This document shows positions 22,540 through 32,973 of a DNA stretch of 64,000 bases, piece after piece. A model generated the notes under the pieces. The model did not search any database and had not been told where the DNA came from. It saw only the letters and a program-made list of their open reading frames with translations. Origin of the DNA: Eunapius fragilis (lineage: Eukaryota; Porifera; Demospongiae; Spongillida; Spongillidae); contig OY811985.1 in assembly GCA_963681505.1 (NCBI GenBank), forward strand, positions 4,655,183-4,719,182. Direction: 5' to 3'. Positions within the stretch are counted from its first letter, which is position 1; every line of letters begins with the position of its first letter. Made by a program: the position numbers and the translations under genes.

Positions 22540-24570
22540 GCAGTGCAGTTAAAACTGGATGCATCTGGTGAAGATGGGTGCAAAAAAGCTTCTGTGGCTT
22601 CCATTGTACATTTCAGTGACCAGGGGGACACACAACCAGCCAAGTGACCAGGGGGACACACAACCAGCCAAGTGACCAGGGGGACACACAACCAGCCAAG
22701 CGACCAGGGGGACACACAACCAGCCAAGTGACCAGGGGGGACACACAACCAGCCAAGTGACCAGGGGGACACACAACCAGCCAAGTGACCAGGGGGACAC
22801 ACAACCAGCCAAGTGACCAGTGGGACACACAACCAGCCAAGTGACCAGAGGGACACACAACCAGCCAAGTGACCAGGGGGGACACACAACCAGCCAAGTG
22901 ACCAGGGGGGACACACAACCAGCCAAGTGACCAGGGGGGACACACAACCAGCCAAGTGACCAGGGGGGACACACAACCAGCCAAGTGACCAGGGGGGACA
23001 CACAACCAGCCAAGTGACCAGGGGGACACACAACCAGCCAAGTGACCAGGGGGGACACACAACCAGCCAAGTGACCAGGGGGGACACACAACCAGCCAAG
23101 TGACCAGGGGGGACACACAACCAGCCAAGTGACCAGGGGGGACACACAACCAGCCAAGTGACCAGGGGGACACACAACCAGCCAAGTGACCAGGGGGACA
23201 CACAACCAGCCAAGTGACCAGGGGGACACACAACCAGCCAAGTGACCAGGGGGGACACACAACCAGCCAAGTGACCAGGGGGGACACACAACCAGCCAAG
23301 TGACCAGGGGGACACACAACCAGCCAAGTGACCAGAGGGACACACAACCAGCCAAGTGACCAGGGGGGACACACAACCAGCCAAGTGACCAGGGGGGACA
23401 CACAACCAGCCAAGTGACCAGGGGGGACACACAACCAGCCAAGTGACCAGGGGGACACACAACCAGCCAAGTGACCAGGGGGACACACAACCAGCCAAGT
23501 GACCAGGGGGACACACAACCAGCCAAGTGACCAGGGGGGACACACAACCAGCCAAGTGACCAGGGGGGACACACAACCAGCCAAGTGACCAGGGGGACAC
23601 ACAACCAGCCAAGTGACCAGGGGGGACACACAACCAGCCAAGTGACCAGGGGGGACACACAACCAGCCAAGTGACCAGGGGGGACACACAACCAGCCAAG
23701 TGACCAGGGGGACACACAACCAGCCAAGTGACCAGGGGGGACACACAACCAGCCAAGTGACCAGGGGGGACACACAACCAGCCAAGTGACCAGGGGGACA
23801 CACAACCAGCCAAGTGACCAGGGGGGACACACAACCAGCCAAGTGACCAGGGGGGACACACAACCAGCCAAGTGACCAGGGGGGACACACAACCAGCCAA
23901 GTGACCAGGGGGGACACACAACCAGCCAAGTGACCAGGGGGACACACAACCAGCCAAGTGACCAGGGGGACACACAACCAGCCAAGTGACCAGGGGGACA
24001 CACAACCAGCCAAGTGACCAGGGGGGACACACAACCAGCCAAGTGACCAGGGGGGACACACAACCAGCCAAGTGACCAGGGGGACACACAACCAGCCAAG
24101 TGACCAGAGGGACACACAACCAGCCAAGTGACCAGAGGGACACACAACCAGCCAAGTGACCAGGGGGGACACACAACCAGCCAAGTGACCAGGGGGACAC
24201 ACAACCAGCCAAGTGACCAGGGGGGACACACAACCAGCCAAGTGACCAGGGGGACACACAACCAGCCAAGTGACCAGGGGGACACACAACCAGCCACGTG
24301 ACCAGTGGGACACACAACCAGCCAAGTGACCAGAGGGACACACAACCAGCCAAGTGACCAGGGGGGACACACAACCAGCCAAGTGAACAGGGGGACACAC
24401 AACCAGCCAAGTGACCAGGGGGACACACAACCAGCCAAGTGGGTTTCATTGGACCTGTGATTTCTCTCTTCAATGGCTAGGACAGCTGAACCAGCAGACA
24501 CTCCCGCTTCCATCAACGTAAGAGCATTAAGCGAGAGGTCACAGCCCAGTTGGTCAACAAGAGGTCAGCA
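22540..24570 (-). pseudogene. REL-ENDO retroelement copy split by an internal minisatellite
   Basis: On the minus strand the copy begins at about 24570 with ADLLLTNWAVTS, then MEAGVSAGSAVLAIEERNHR. It is interrupted by the array at 22613-24440 and resumes with EMYNGSHRSF and the shared 3' tail. Family members read ELGWxCVPLVVETYG here. The array unit itself translates as LGWLCVPLV, so the array sits where that motif belongs and appears to be its expansion. The three 600-codon frames across it are artefacts of a stop-free 28/29-bp unit. Confidence 0.65.
22613..24440. repeat. 28/29-bp minisatellite, about 63 units
   Basis: Units of GTGACCAGGGGGACACACAA plus CCAGCCAA repeat without breaks. Length differs only by five or six G in the G run, with rare GAGGG, GTGGG, GCGACC and CACGTG variants. 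Units of both lengths intermix, so no frame is kept. Its complement CTTGGCTGGTTGTGTGTCCC resembles the coding of the neighbouring retroelement motif. Confidence 0.97.
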
Positions 24571-24734
24571 CAGCGGGGATATTATTATTATCATTATATT
24601 ATTATTTTATTTTGTACTTGAGAGAGGATGCATAATACAGTTCTATGCAAACAGTGTATGTGTTCAGCTGAAAGGTATAACCTTTTACAAGTACATATCT
24701 TGGAATAGAGTATGGAATGCAATATTTAACACCA

Positions 24735-24880
24735 CTGTCAGAGAGATGGCTTTTGAATTGGCTGTCACCAAGTTGAGGTTCAGCCTGCCATATAGGTCAG
24801 CTAGGACCACTGACTTGGCCATGTTGGAGCCTGCCATATAGGTCAGCTAGGACCACTGCCTTGGCCCTGTAGGAGCTGGT
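24735..24880 (-). pseudogene. REL-ENDO retroelement fragment with 44-bp tandem duplication
   Basis: The minus strand reads MAKSVVLADLYGRLNLNLV, then TANSKAI, the family's C-terminal end. Its first 44 bp (GCCTGCCATATAGGTCAGCT region) are duplicated in tandem at 24832-24875. Confidence 0.65.
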
Positions 24881-24949
24881 CGGGCAAGAGGTAAGACGTG
24901 ACATTGCCTCCATGGCTTCTGTTATGGCTTATCTGCAGACACCCTTCCT

Positions 24950-25296
24950 TGTTCAGGGATGGGACAGGGGAAAGCCAGTAGCCATTGATGTCACAGTCAC
25001 TTCACTCCTTACCCCTGTAACCCTGAACTATGCCAAGTGCCTCTGATGGGGGCAGCAGCTTATGCTGCTGAATGTAGAAGGTGTGCTGACAGTGACACCA
25101 GTTGGGGTGGACGGGTATCTCCTTAGCCATGAAAAGAGGCTCAGGGTTTTTTTTTTCCCTGTCTTCCTTCTCTGCTTGCCATCAGCCAGACCATCCCCAA
25201 CCCGAAATGCTTGCTGAACTCTACAGCCACCTCAACATGTCCCTGGTGAGGTCTGTGGCAAGGGCCATCATGGGAAGGGAGGTTGTCCAAGGGTAG
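24950..25296 (+). pseudogene. REL-ENDO retroelement fragment, plus strand
   Basis: Plus-strand remnants GKPVAIDVTVTSLLTPVTL (24965-25025) and LAELYSHLNMSLVRSVARAI (25209-25270) match the catalytic block and C-terminal end. The part between is decayed, with a T run. It faces the preceding minus-strand copies. Confidence 0.65.
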
Positions 25297-25299
25297 ATT

Positions 25300-26420
25300 A
25301 GTAGAGAACTATAGGTTTGTTTGTTAGTAGCATTGATTGAAGTGCTTATTATGTATTCACAGTGTGCAGATTAGGACATTTTGATCCTTGTATGTCATTT
25401 TTAAAACAATAATAAAATTATTTGAGGCATATGGTGCTGGGGCCACTTCAACTCGCACAGAAAGATGGACACGATGAAAAAAATTAGCAAAGGTGTTTGT
25501 GCTGTAACTGCATCTCAACCATGTCTTCAGGAGGCTACATGGTAACCTAGAGGGGTCAGGACACAGCGGTCACAGGGAACCTCCTGAGGTGTCAAAACCC
25601 AACCACCATCTAAGTGCTACCTGGCACTCAGGAGCAGATCAAAACTAGTAAAATGGATGACATAAATCCAAGAACCTCCATGAGGGGCAAAAACAGAAAG
25701 GATTTGAGCCTTATTCACTGGGGAGGAGGAAGATAGCAGAGATTGGAAAACGTTTTTTATCCAGCCTCTTAGATAGAGCTCTCTGCAGAGGGGGGGGGGG
25801 GGGGGGGGGGGGGCAGGCTAGAACAAGCCTCAACTGTGATTGACTCATGAGGGGGAACCTGAGTATTGAAGCGGGAGCATGTGGACGTTGTCTGGACTAC
25901 ACAAACCTGAAGAAGCCAAAGAAGAGATAAATGCAGCAGGAGTGTCCATAGCAAGGGAATGAAAACCACGCCCATCAAACATTTGACACAGCCACGCCCA
26001 CCAAACCATTGACAGAGCTGTGCTTGCTGCCAGTTTGAATCAGAATTATCCACTGCCATGCAGTGAGATACAGCCTTACATCTTCATAAACGAACTTCTG
26101 GCTAGAAGGATTGGCTCTAGGTAGATATACTAACTTACAGTAACTGCTGCCACACATGCAAAGAAGCTAAAAGGTGCATGGAGGTCAACTGTTGAGATGT
26201 CCACAAGAGCTTTAAGCAGGATCTTGGACAGTGCACAAAAGTTCCCAATTGGAACCCCCAGGTTGGGATGACTTCACCATTGGTGGAGATAGTGAGTTGC
26301 CACTTCTAATAAACAGTTCACACTTGGAAAATTGCTTAAATCATTGGCGTGAATCGATTGGATCATGAAATTTTGTCGTGAACTGTCCCAATTATTCTTC
26401 AATACAATGGAGTAAAAGCA
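25300..26420. other. Intergenic DNA with a G-run
   Basis: No gene was recognised. G occupies 25790-25813 without interruption. A short stretch near 26335-26395 resembles pieces of the 'CACTGGCGCGAATCG' dispersed repeat at 62.8 kb. Confidence 0.5.
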
Positions 26421-26424
26421 CAAA

Positions 26425-27000
26425 CAAAGCATGCAGTTAAAACTGGACACATCTGGTGATGATGGATGTGGTGTTGGCTCTCTCCAAATGGAGGTTCAGC
26501 CTACCTCTGACTTGCTAGCTGCAAAAAAGCTTCCATGGCTTCCATGGCTTCCATGACTTCCATGGCTTATTATTAAAGTACATAATAGCTACAGCACACA
26601 CAAATAGAGTCACAAGGGCAGGAGCTCCCTTGCCAGTGGCAATGGACCTGACCAAGGTAATATTCAGCCTGCTATAAATGTCTGCCAAGATGGAAGGTTT
26701 GGGAGAGGGAAGGGTGGGATCACTGGGATGCTGACCTAGAAAAAGTGAGGTGAGCCCAATTGCAGAAAGTCTCAACAGCTAAGGGAATGCACGTCCACTC
26801 CAATTCCTGACATTTGGAGTAACTTGCGTGCAGGTCTCTGCTGCTGCACCAGACATTCAGCATGATTCACTCAACATGGCTGGGCAGAGAGGTGATGTTA
26901 CTGTGCCATCAAATGCTGCAGGCTTGTCCCTGTCCCACCCAGCAATGAGCACATCGGCAGGACTGGTCTGAACGGTTTCCAGTTCATCAAGGTACCCTGC
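26425..27000 (-). pseudogene. REL-ENDO retroelement fragment with shared 3' tail
   Basis: Minus-strand remnants in order are SPADVLIAGWDRDKPAAFD, then TVTSPL (26890-26975), ELEWTCIPLAVETFCNWA (about 26770-26820, other frame) and SILADIYSRLNITLVRSIA (26635-26700). The 3' tail TGCAGTTAAAACTGGACACA (plus strand) matches copies at 21.5 and 22.5 kb. A CTTCCATGG short tandem repeat interrupts it at 26520-26575. Confidence 0.65.
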
Positions 27001-27135
27001 TTGGTAGAGGAGGTCCGTGCATTCATCATCAGCATCCAAGTTTCTGCTAGACCAGTAAGGGACCCAGGTGATTCCCCTGTTGAACTGATTTATCCTACGG
27101 GGTGCCATAACAGAGGATGTGATCCATATCACCAA

Positions 27136-27462
27136 GACCTCATCAGACCAGTGCTTCTCTGTACATATCCTCAGCCCATGGCATCAGACCAGTGCTTCTA
27201 ATGTCTACCTCATCAGACCAATGCTTCTAATGTCTACCTCATCAGACCAGTGCTTCTCTGTACATATCCTCAGCCCATGGCATCAGACCAGTGCTTCTAA
27301 TGTCTACCTCATCAGACCAGTGCTTCTCTGTACATATCCTCAGCCCATGGCATCAGACCAGTGCTTCTAATGTCTACCTCATCAGACCAGTGCTTCTCTG
27401 TACATATCCTCAGCCCATGGCATCAGACCAGTGCTTCTCTGTACATATCCTCAGCCCATGGG
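27136..27462. repeat. Alternating two-type tandem repeat
   Basis: A 41-bp unit (CATCAGACCAGTGCTTCTCT...CAGCCCATGG) and a shorter unit (CATCAGACCAGTGCTTCTAA...CTACCT) alternate about nine times in all. They share the first 18 bp, so one arose by truncation or fusion of the other. Confidence 0.85.
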
Positions 27463-27469
27463 CAATTTT

Positions 27470-28420
27470 TTTCTGCACCTGCACGACACGCCACACCAAT
27501 TTGCAGAGGCTGAATGAAACCAGCTGCCTTCTATTATTATTATTTTTGCATAGCTTAAAATGCGGGAAAACGATTCGGTTGTACAAACACACTTACACTG
27601 TAGGATGTGTTCAAACGTGCGTATCTCCGTAACTGTGAACAAAATAAAATGCGCAAAAGCGTTGACGGTTCTTTTATACGCACTGAATTTTTTTAAAACT
27701 ATGCATCGCGCAGAGACTAGACGATATTTTAAGGTGGCGTGAACTTTTGTGCTTATTATAAAAGTGCACATTACGCATTAAAAGAAACCATGCACCTCAA
27801 AAGCGGAAACAACTTACTTCTTTAATTTTCTTTAATTTTTTGTCCAGCGACTGCAGTCCCATTCGTCGAAAAAGAGAATTAATAATAAAGAACCTAATTA
27901 TAATGAACGATACCTTCATGATCTCCATCAAGCCTGATTGCTTCTTCTCCTACCCCTCCCTTATGCCCTTATGTTGCTATGTACCCCGCCTACCCCTCCG
28001 TGTTGCTATGTACACCTGCTATGTATAGCTATGCGCCACTCCCCCATAATCATTAGTTACCCCTCCCCTCCCAATATGGACTATTGCAAACCTAATAGAC
28101 CTACACACCTTCCTTGTCACCTGCATATCCATCTGTCAGCTTCTTTTGTCCTCATCACCTCCCTTCCCCCTCTTCTGCCTCTCCTTCCCTCCCCCTACGT
28201 CCCCATCCTGAGGTTTGACCTCAGCCTTGTACACATACATACATGGTCAGCACTTCATACGTAGCACTGGGATTTCACGTGTCAGATTATGCGTGCAATC
28301 AAGTTGAAAGCATCATAACCGTATGACACTTGTAACTTTTTGGCTGCTACGAACGGAACGCAGTTATATCCGCCAACAGTCTGACTTCAGTGTTCAACGG
28401 AAAATTAGCCCGCACTTTGC
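27470..28420. other. Intergenic DNA, no gene seen
   Basis: The stretch ATTCGGTTGTACAAACAC near 27570 resembles one near 21700, so it may be a dispersed repeat. Nothing else was recognised. Confidence 0.45.
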
Positions 28421-28554
28421 ACACTAGATTGCATATGCATGCATGCGAGCACACATTTTAAATATATAATTACTGGTATGCACTTTACGTATGTACTGCA
28501 TTTATACATACATACGCGTACACATTGCACACAAGCGCAAGCACACACCCATGC

Positions 28555-28617
28555 ACTACACACACTGCACAACACGCGCACGCACTCACACACGCACACA
28601 CGCACACACGCACACTC

Positions 28618-28688
<71 letters not shown>

Positions 28689-28692
28689 CACG
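28555..28692. repeat. (CA)n/(CG) compound microsatellite
   Basis: CA repeats interspersed with CGCA, ending CGCGCGCGCG at 28691. Alternating purine-pyrimidine DNA of this kind can adopt Z-form. Confidence 0.9.
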
Positions 28693-28899
28693 CGCGCGCG
28701 CCGCATAGAGACTACATTATCATGCTGTCGGAAACCGGGCGATTAATTATATGACATGCATGGTATATGCACTAGCTGATGTCATGCATTGAACCATAAG
28801 TCCATATCGTTACCATCTGCTCCGCCTACCTTATACGACTGAATTATAACTATCTGCATGCATGCATAGAGAGGATTCGGTTTTCTGCAAGTAGCACAA

Positions 28900-29345
28900 C
28901 TAGGCAATCTATTTATAAATGCGCGGATAGTCTTCTGTCTGTCCTGTTTGTCTGTCTGTCTGTCTGTCTGTCCGTATGTGTTCGTTTTATGAGTGTTTGG
29001 CTGCGCCGTTTCGACAAAAGTGAACTCTTTCTATTCCTTTCTGCAATGCACAGACTGCGTAACTTAACTATGTATGTACGGCCTGCGGGTGTAAAAGAAA
29101 ACGGACGTCAAAATCACGTAAGATTTGCCGTAGCACCTATTTATAAATGCGCGGATAGCAGGAACAGGAACACAGAGAGAAAAAGGTGTGAAATTCAAAA
29201 AGGTAAGCCCGTCACGGATAATTAAATGTTACATATACCTGAATGTTGCGCGCAATTTAACAGTCTGTGTTCGTTTCTTGAGCATTTGGCTATAGGCCTT
29301 TTTTTAAATAAAAAAAGTGAGCTCTTTCGATTCTTTTCTATGATG
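28900..29345. repeat. Local direct duplication of about 110 bp
   Basis: TTTATAAATGCGCGGATAG occurs at 28909 and 29139. Blocks with GTGTTCGTTT...GAGCTCTTTC and ATGCGTAGACAGT at 29268-29350 echo 28977-29065. No conserved protein was seen. Confidence 0.6.
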
Positions 29346-29682
29346 CGTAGACAGTGACAGGGGTAATTTTTTGTTCACACATTTTTCTAGCTCTCTCTGC
29401 ATCATTCAAATATTATTACAACTATGTACATGTAAACCAAAATGCCACATTCATTGCATGTGCATTAATATTAATGGTGATACTTATATGAAAAATGCAT
29501 GCAGAGCTGCAACGGGCCTCCGATGCATATAAATGCTCTATAATGAATAATTATAAGTTTTAGAATGCATTATATATCTTCGATACTCTAGTTTGAAGGT
29601 GATGTAAAAAGGAAGGAAATAAATATCATGAATGAAGCATTATAAAGTCCTATTGGGCAAAAAAGATCGTCATCCTACATTA

Positions 29683-29898
29683 GGCCGGTGTTCGGTGAAA
29701 AGATGTTTCTGGTCATTCTAGCGGTGGTTTGTGGTAGAGACGCGGTGGTTGTTATCCGACCATTATCACAAATGAATGTTTTCTTCGCTAGCTAGAAGAA
29801 AACATTCATGTTGTGATAATGGAAGATAACAACCACCGCGTCTCTACCACAAACCACCGCTAGAATGACCAGAAACATCTTTTCACCGAACACCGGCC
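29683..29898. mobile_element. 216-bp foldback MITE with TTA target duplication
   Basis: Arms of about 95 bp starting GGCCGGTGTTCGGTGAAAAG are almost perfectly complementary. TTA flanks both sides (29680-29682 and 29899-29901), as in PIF/Harbinger elements. The loop near 29790 contains CGCTAGCTAG. Confidence 0.85.
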
Positions 29899-29904
29899 TT
29901 AAAA

Positions 29905-31080
29905 TAAGGTTCCTGCGGATACGTCACTTCCGCATGGTAATGCGGCGTAACGATTGGGGTGGGGGGCTCGCGCGCCCCATGCAAATGACATCGAAGGGGC
30001 TCGGCTCCTCCTAACCTAACAACGGGTCTGTGCATTGCGCGCATTTCAATTTATTATCAAAACTAGATATGTCGCATGCTGACAAAAGCCCCCGAAAACA
30101 TGAATTTAATTATTCTCGCAGACGCAACTGCCATAATAGCTTAAGCTATGAACAGTCTTAAAGAACGGCAGTTGTGCTTCAGAATATATCCGCGTGGTGC
30201 CTTTTAGGGAGTCAGATAGGGTATAACACATCGGACAACAAAACACTGGCCCCACCTCCAATACAAATTGACCGACATACAGCAAACCCCATATACCGCT
30301 TTTCAATAAAGTGGGAATTACCTGCTTTCATCACGCGTGATATATTACTGCATGGCGGATATCATTATTTAAATGACTTCATTATACTGCTATATGGAAC
30401 TGCGACGATAATAATTATGGTGTCAGCGATACGGAAATATATTATATGCACGTGACCACAAAACCTTTTTTTTACAAGGCTATGACTGAGGCAAGAGAGA
30501 AGTGCTTTCCAATCGGAGTATGAGTTTTCCACAGTGTCAGTGTATATCTCAGTACGCATGCAACAACCTTATAGATACTTTGTCCACGCGCACGTATAGA
30601 ATTATAACGTATGTAAGTACCTGTGCACATGCCTCATGCACTATTTGTAAGCCAGACGCACGGAACAAATCATTAAAACAATATAAAATCGAACGTTCTA
30701 CGAGATTTTGACCGTGGTGGATTTGTCTACATCAGCGTCAAATCAAATCAATATATATCTTCTGAACTGTTAACGGTATCGGCTTCCTATTTTCAACACT
30801 ATATATACATACCATGCACACTATTTCTACATGCGAAAATACATTTTGGTGCCTCCCACAAGCGGGATACCGACGTTACGAGTCCAGAATCCATGGGGTT
30901 CAAAACGGCCACATCTTCTATATAGGTAGGAGCGTCCCTTCGATCCATATCAGTAGGAGCCCAATTGGCTAGTCCGTCGCTATTCGTGTGGCTAGTGTTT
31001 TGAAAAGCGGTTAGGATTTAAGCATTCACTAGTCTATTTAATATACCACGTAAGATTCAATATACTATATTGATGTTTTA
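29905..31080. other. Upstream region of the second CTCK gene
   Basis: No coding sequence was recognised. TGATGTTTTACGTCATAG, with a CRE-like ACGTCA, lies at about 31070-31088, close to the TATA box. Confidence 0.5.
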
Positions 31081-31097
31081 CGTCATAGCAAGTGGCG

Positions 31098-31105
31098 TAT
31101 ATAAG
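31098..31105 (+). promoter_or_regulatory. TATA box of the second CTCK gene
   Basis: TATATAAG lies about 75 bp before the proposed 5' UTR intron donor and about 200 bp before the ATG. A start site near 31128 would give a short first exon. A CRE-like ACGTCA lies about 18 bp upstream. Confidence 0.65.
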
Positions 31106-31171
31106 CACTGCTGCAGCGCACAGACGTACAGAAAGCTACGAACCAAAGAGGAACGAATCAAAACAAGGAAG

Positions 31172-31295
31172 GTACGTATACAGAACCATATTAACGGTAC
31201 CTGGTGTGCATGAAAAGAAAAAGTGCGGATTTGAACTGGGAGAGGGAATTATCATTTTCCCCCATCGTATCCCCCCCTCGCTTCTTTTCACTTAG
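31172..31295 (+). other. 5' UTR intron of the second CTCK gene
   Basis: Donor AAG|GTACGT at 31172. Acceptor at 31295 is a pyrimidine-rich CTTCTTTTCACTTAG, six bases before the ATG. Both sites fit the consensus well. The first CTCK gene shows the same layout. Confidence 0.65.
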
Positions 31296-31301
31296 ACCGC
31301 A

Positions 31302-31871
31302 ATGAGCATTCCAGCAAAAAGAACCTTTCACTTACTTCCATTCCTGATCCTGCTTACAGTCCAGTTCCATAATTCCATCGGAGCGCCCAGTCAAAACACG
31401 TCAACTAACGCACCTCCTTCATCACCAACACCGTCAACTAACGCACCTCCTTCATCACCAACACCGTCAACTAACGCACCTCCTTCATCACGAACACCGT
31501 CAACTAACGCACCTCCTTCATCACCAACACCGTCAACTAACGCACCTCCTTCATCACCAACACCAGCGCCTCCCAATAACCCGTGCAAAAAATCCGCTGT
31601 AAACATCACTATCTCACGGAACGGCTGCTTGCCAGCCACGATAGAAGTACCCATGTGTTCGGGATCCTGCAACTCTTTCGTCCACTACCGTGTGGCCAGT
31701 TCGCAGAGAGATGAAAACTGCTCCTGCTGCCGAGCTACGACGTACTCTACCAGGAACATTATGGTTAATTTCCAGTGCACACAGGGAACTATCCAATCGG
31801 TGCCATACGTAGTCCCATGGGCGAGTGCGTGCTCGTGCAGTAGGTGCGGGTCACTGCCGAAACCAAAATAA
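31302..31871 (+). CDS. Small secreted CTCK cystine-knot protein (copy B)
   Basis: The protein has 189 residues. A signal peptide covers residues 1-27 (core LLPFLILLTVQF), cleaved before APSQ, the same place as copy A's APNQ. Five perfect or near-perfect 11-residue repeats of TNAPPSSPTPS form a Thr/Ser/Pro linker, then a CTCK domain begins at CKKSAVNITIS. All eleven cysteines of copy A are conserved in order (CSGSCNSF, CSCCRATTYS, ACSCSRC), and an NIT sequon follows the first cysteine. The fold is that of VWF/mucin-type CK domains, suggesting a disulfide-linked dimer; function is unknown. The coding repeat is a 33-bp minisatellite and may vary in length between individuals. SND1 converges from the other strand. 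Confidence 0.87.
   Translation: MSIPAKRTFHLLPFLILLTVQFHNSIGAPSQNTSTNAPPSSPTPSTNAPPSSPTPSTNAPPSSRTPSTNAPPSSPTPSTNAPPSSPTPAPPNNPCKKSAVNITISRNGCLPATIEVPMCSGSCNSFVHYRVASSQRDENCSCCRATTYSTRNIMVNFQCTQGTIQSVPYVVPWASACSCSRCGSLPKPK
31401..31565 (+). repeat. 33-bp coding minisatellite, five units
   Basis: Units start at 31401, 31434, 31467, 31500 and 31533 with TCAACTAACGCACCTCCTTC. They differ by at most one or two bases, for example one CGAACACC. The multiple-of-three period keeps the reading frame. Confidence 0.95.
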
Positions 31872-32316
31872 GCTGTAGCTCCTCGTCCCTGACTATACAA
31901 CACCGCGATCCATCTTTGGCCCGGCGCCACGACCTCTTCCATACAGCAACGATTCACACTCATGTGGCTTTATGAATTTGTGCGTGCATCCCATATTTAT
32001 GTTTTTAAAATATATGATTTAAAAAAAGAAGCAAGATATGCGTATATGTTGCGACCAACACTACGATTTTAAGCGAGGGGGGGGGGGAAGAAATATTTCT
32101 TAAACACCCATCGTCAAAAGGGCCTACGCCCCTTTCTCACCCACGCGGTAGTAATCTGCTGCTCCGGGGTTTAAGTGCATGGATCCTGTCCATATGGTGC
32201 AAAGTGTTCACAGTCCAGAGCCCTCATGTAGCCCCGTTTGCTCAAAGGTGAAAGGAAGCTGCTGTGTGCTGCCAATGCCCAGTTTTGGATAAAGGGCTAA
32301 GGCACATGTGGCAAAT

Positions 32317-32317
<1 letters not shown>

Positions 32318-32362
<45 letters not shown>
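32318..32362. repeat. Poly-C run of 45
   Basis: Forty-five consecutive C between the second CTCK gene and SND1. Exact length is doubtful in any assembly. The flanking region at 31900-32900 shows no gene. Confidence 0.9.
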
Positions 32363-32363
<1 letters not shown>

Positions 32364-32736
32364 AGGCAGTCTCTGGTTCTGCTCCGATACACTAGGAACG
32401 GATTCAACGGATTCATTTGCAAGCAACGATGGGGTACCACCCCTACGCCTCCGGGCTTTAAGTCCGATTTTTATTTTGAAAGTAGATTCACCATCCTCTC
32501 TTTAAGCTCTACAATATTGGACGATGGGGTCCGTACAGTTTTTCATGCCCCCCCCTCGAAATAAAGTAATGTTTTTGCAAGAATTATAATTAGATCATTG
32601 AGCTGCATGTATGATGGCCTCTACAGTGACCAGGTGACAGCGCAGTTTGGTTCATGTCTAAAGTTGCAAAACCCAAAGCAAAACCCAAAGCAAAACAAAA
32701 GCATCAGCAGCAAGCGCTCTTTGCACATGCAAACCA

Positions 32737-32740
<4 letters not shown>

Positions 32741-32792
<52 letters not shown>
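32741..32792. repeat. (GT)n microsatellite
   Basis: A GT tract of about 52 bp, just beyond the SND1 stop codon (on the 3' side of that minus-strand gene). Confidence 0.9.
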
Positions 32793-32799
<7 letters not shown>

Positions 32800-32901
32800 C
32801 GCGTATGTGTGTACTTTAATAGTCTTGAACCTCATTAATGATGCAATGCCAAAAAATAGTCACCAAATATAAAATCTTACTGTACAGAGAAAAAAAGTTA
32901 G

Positions 32902-32973
32902 TTATTGACCTTTCTGATATCCAAATTCCTTTGCATCATCCGGTGTGATGTCACCATAACGCCAAATTCCCCT
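32902..32973 (-). CDS. SND1: SND1 exon, terminal (encodes [19 protein letters not shown] end)
   Basis: 72 bp, 23 codons and TAA. The acceptor ...CCATAG|AGGGGA keeps phase 0; an alternative AG two bases downstream would break the frame. The WRYGD and EFGY motifs are the conserved SND1 C-terminus. Confidence 0.93.
   Translation of the reverse strand, partial: RGIWRYGDITPDDAKEFGYQKGQ

Noticed and set aside
22485..24516. Three overlapping minus-strand open frames of 600-660 codons (CVSPLVTWLVV type)
   Set aside because: All three frames are open only because the 28/29-bp unit has no stop on that strand; the sequence is a minisatellite, not a gene.
31391..31963. Minus-strand open frames opposite the second CTCK gene
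   Set aside because: They mirror the 33-bp coding repeat and CTCK domain; no independent support.
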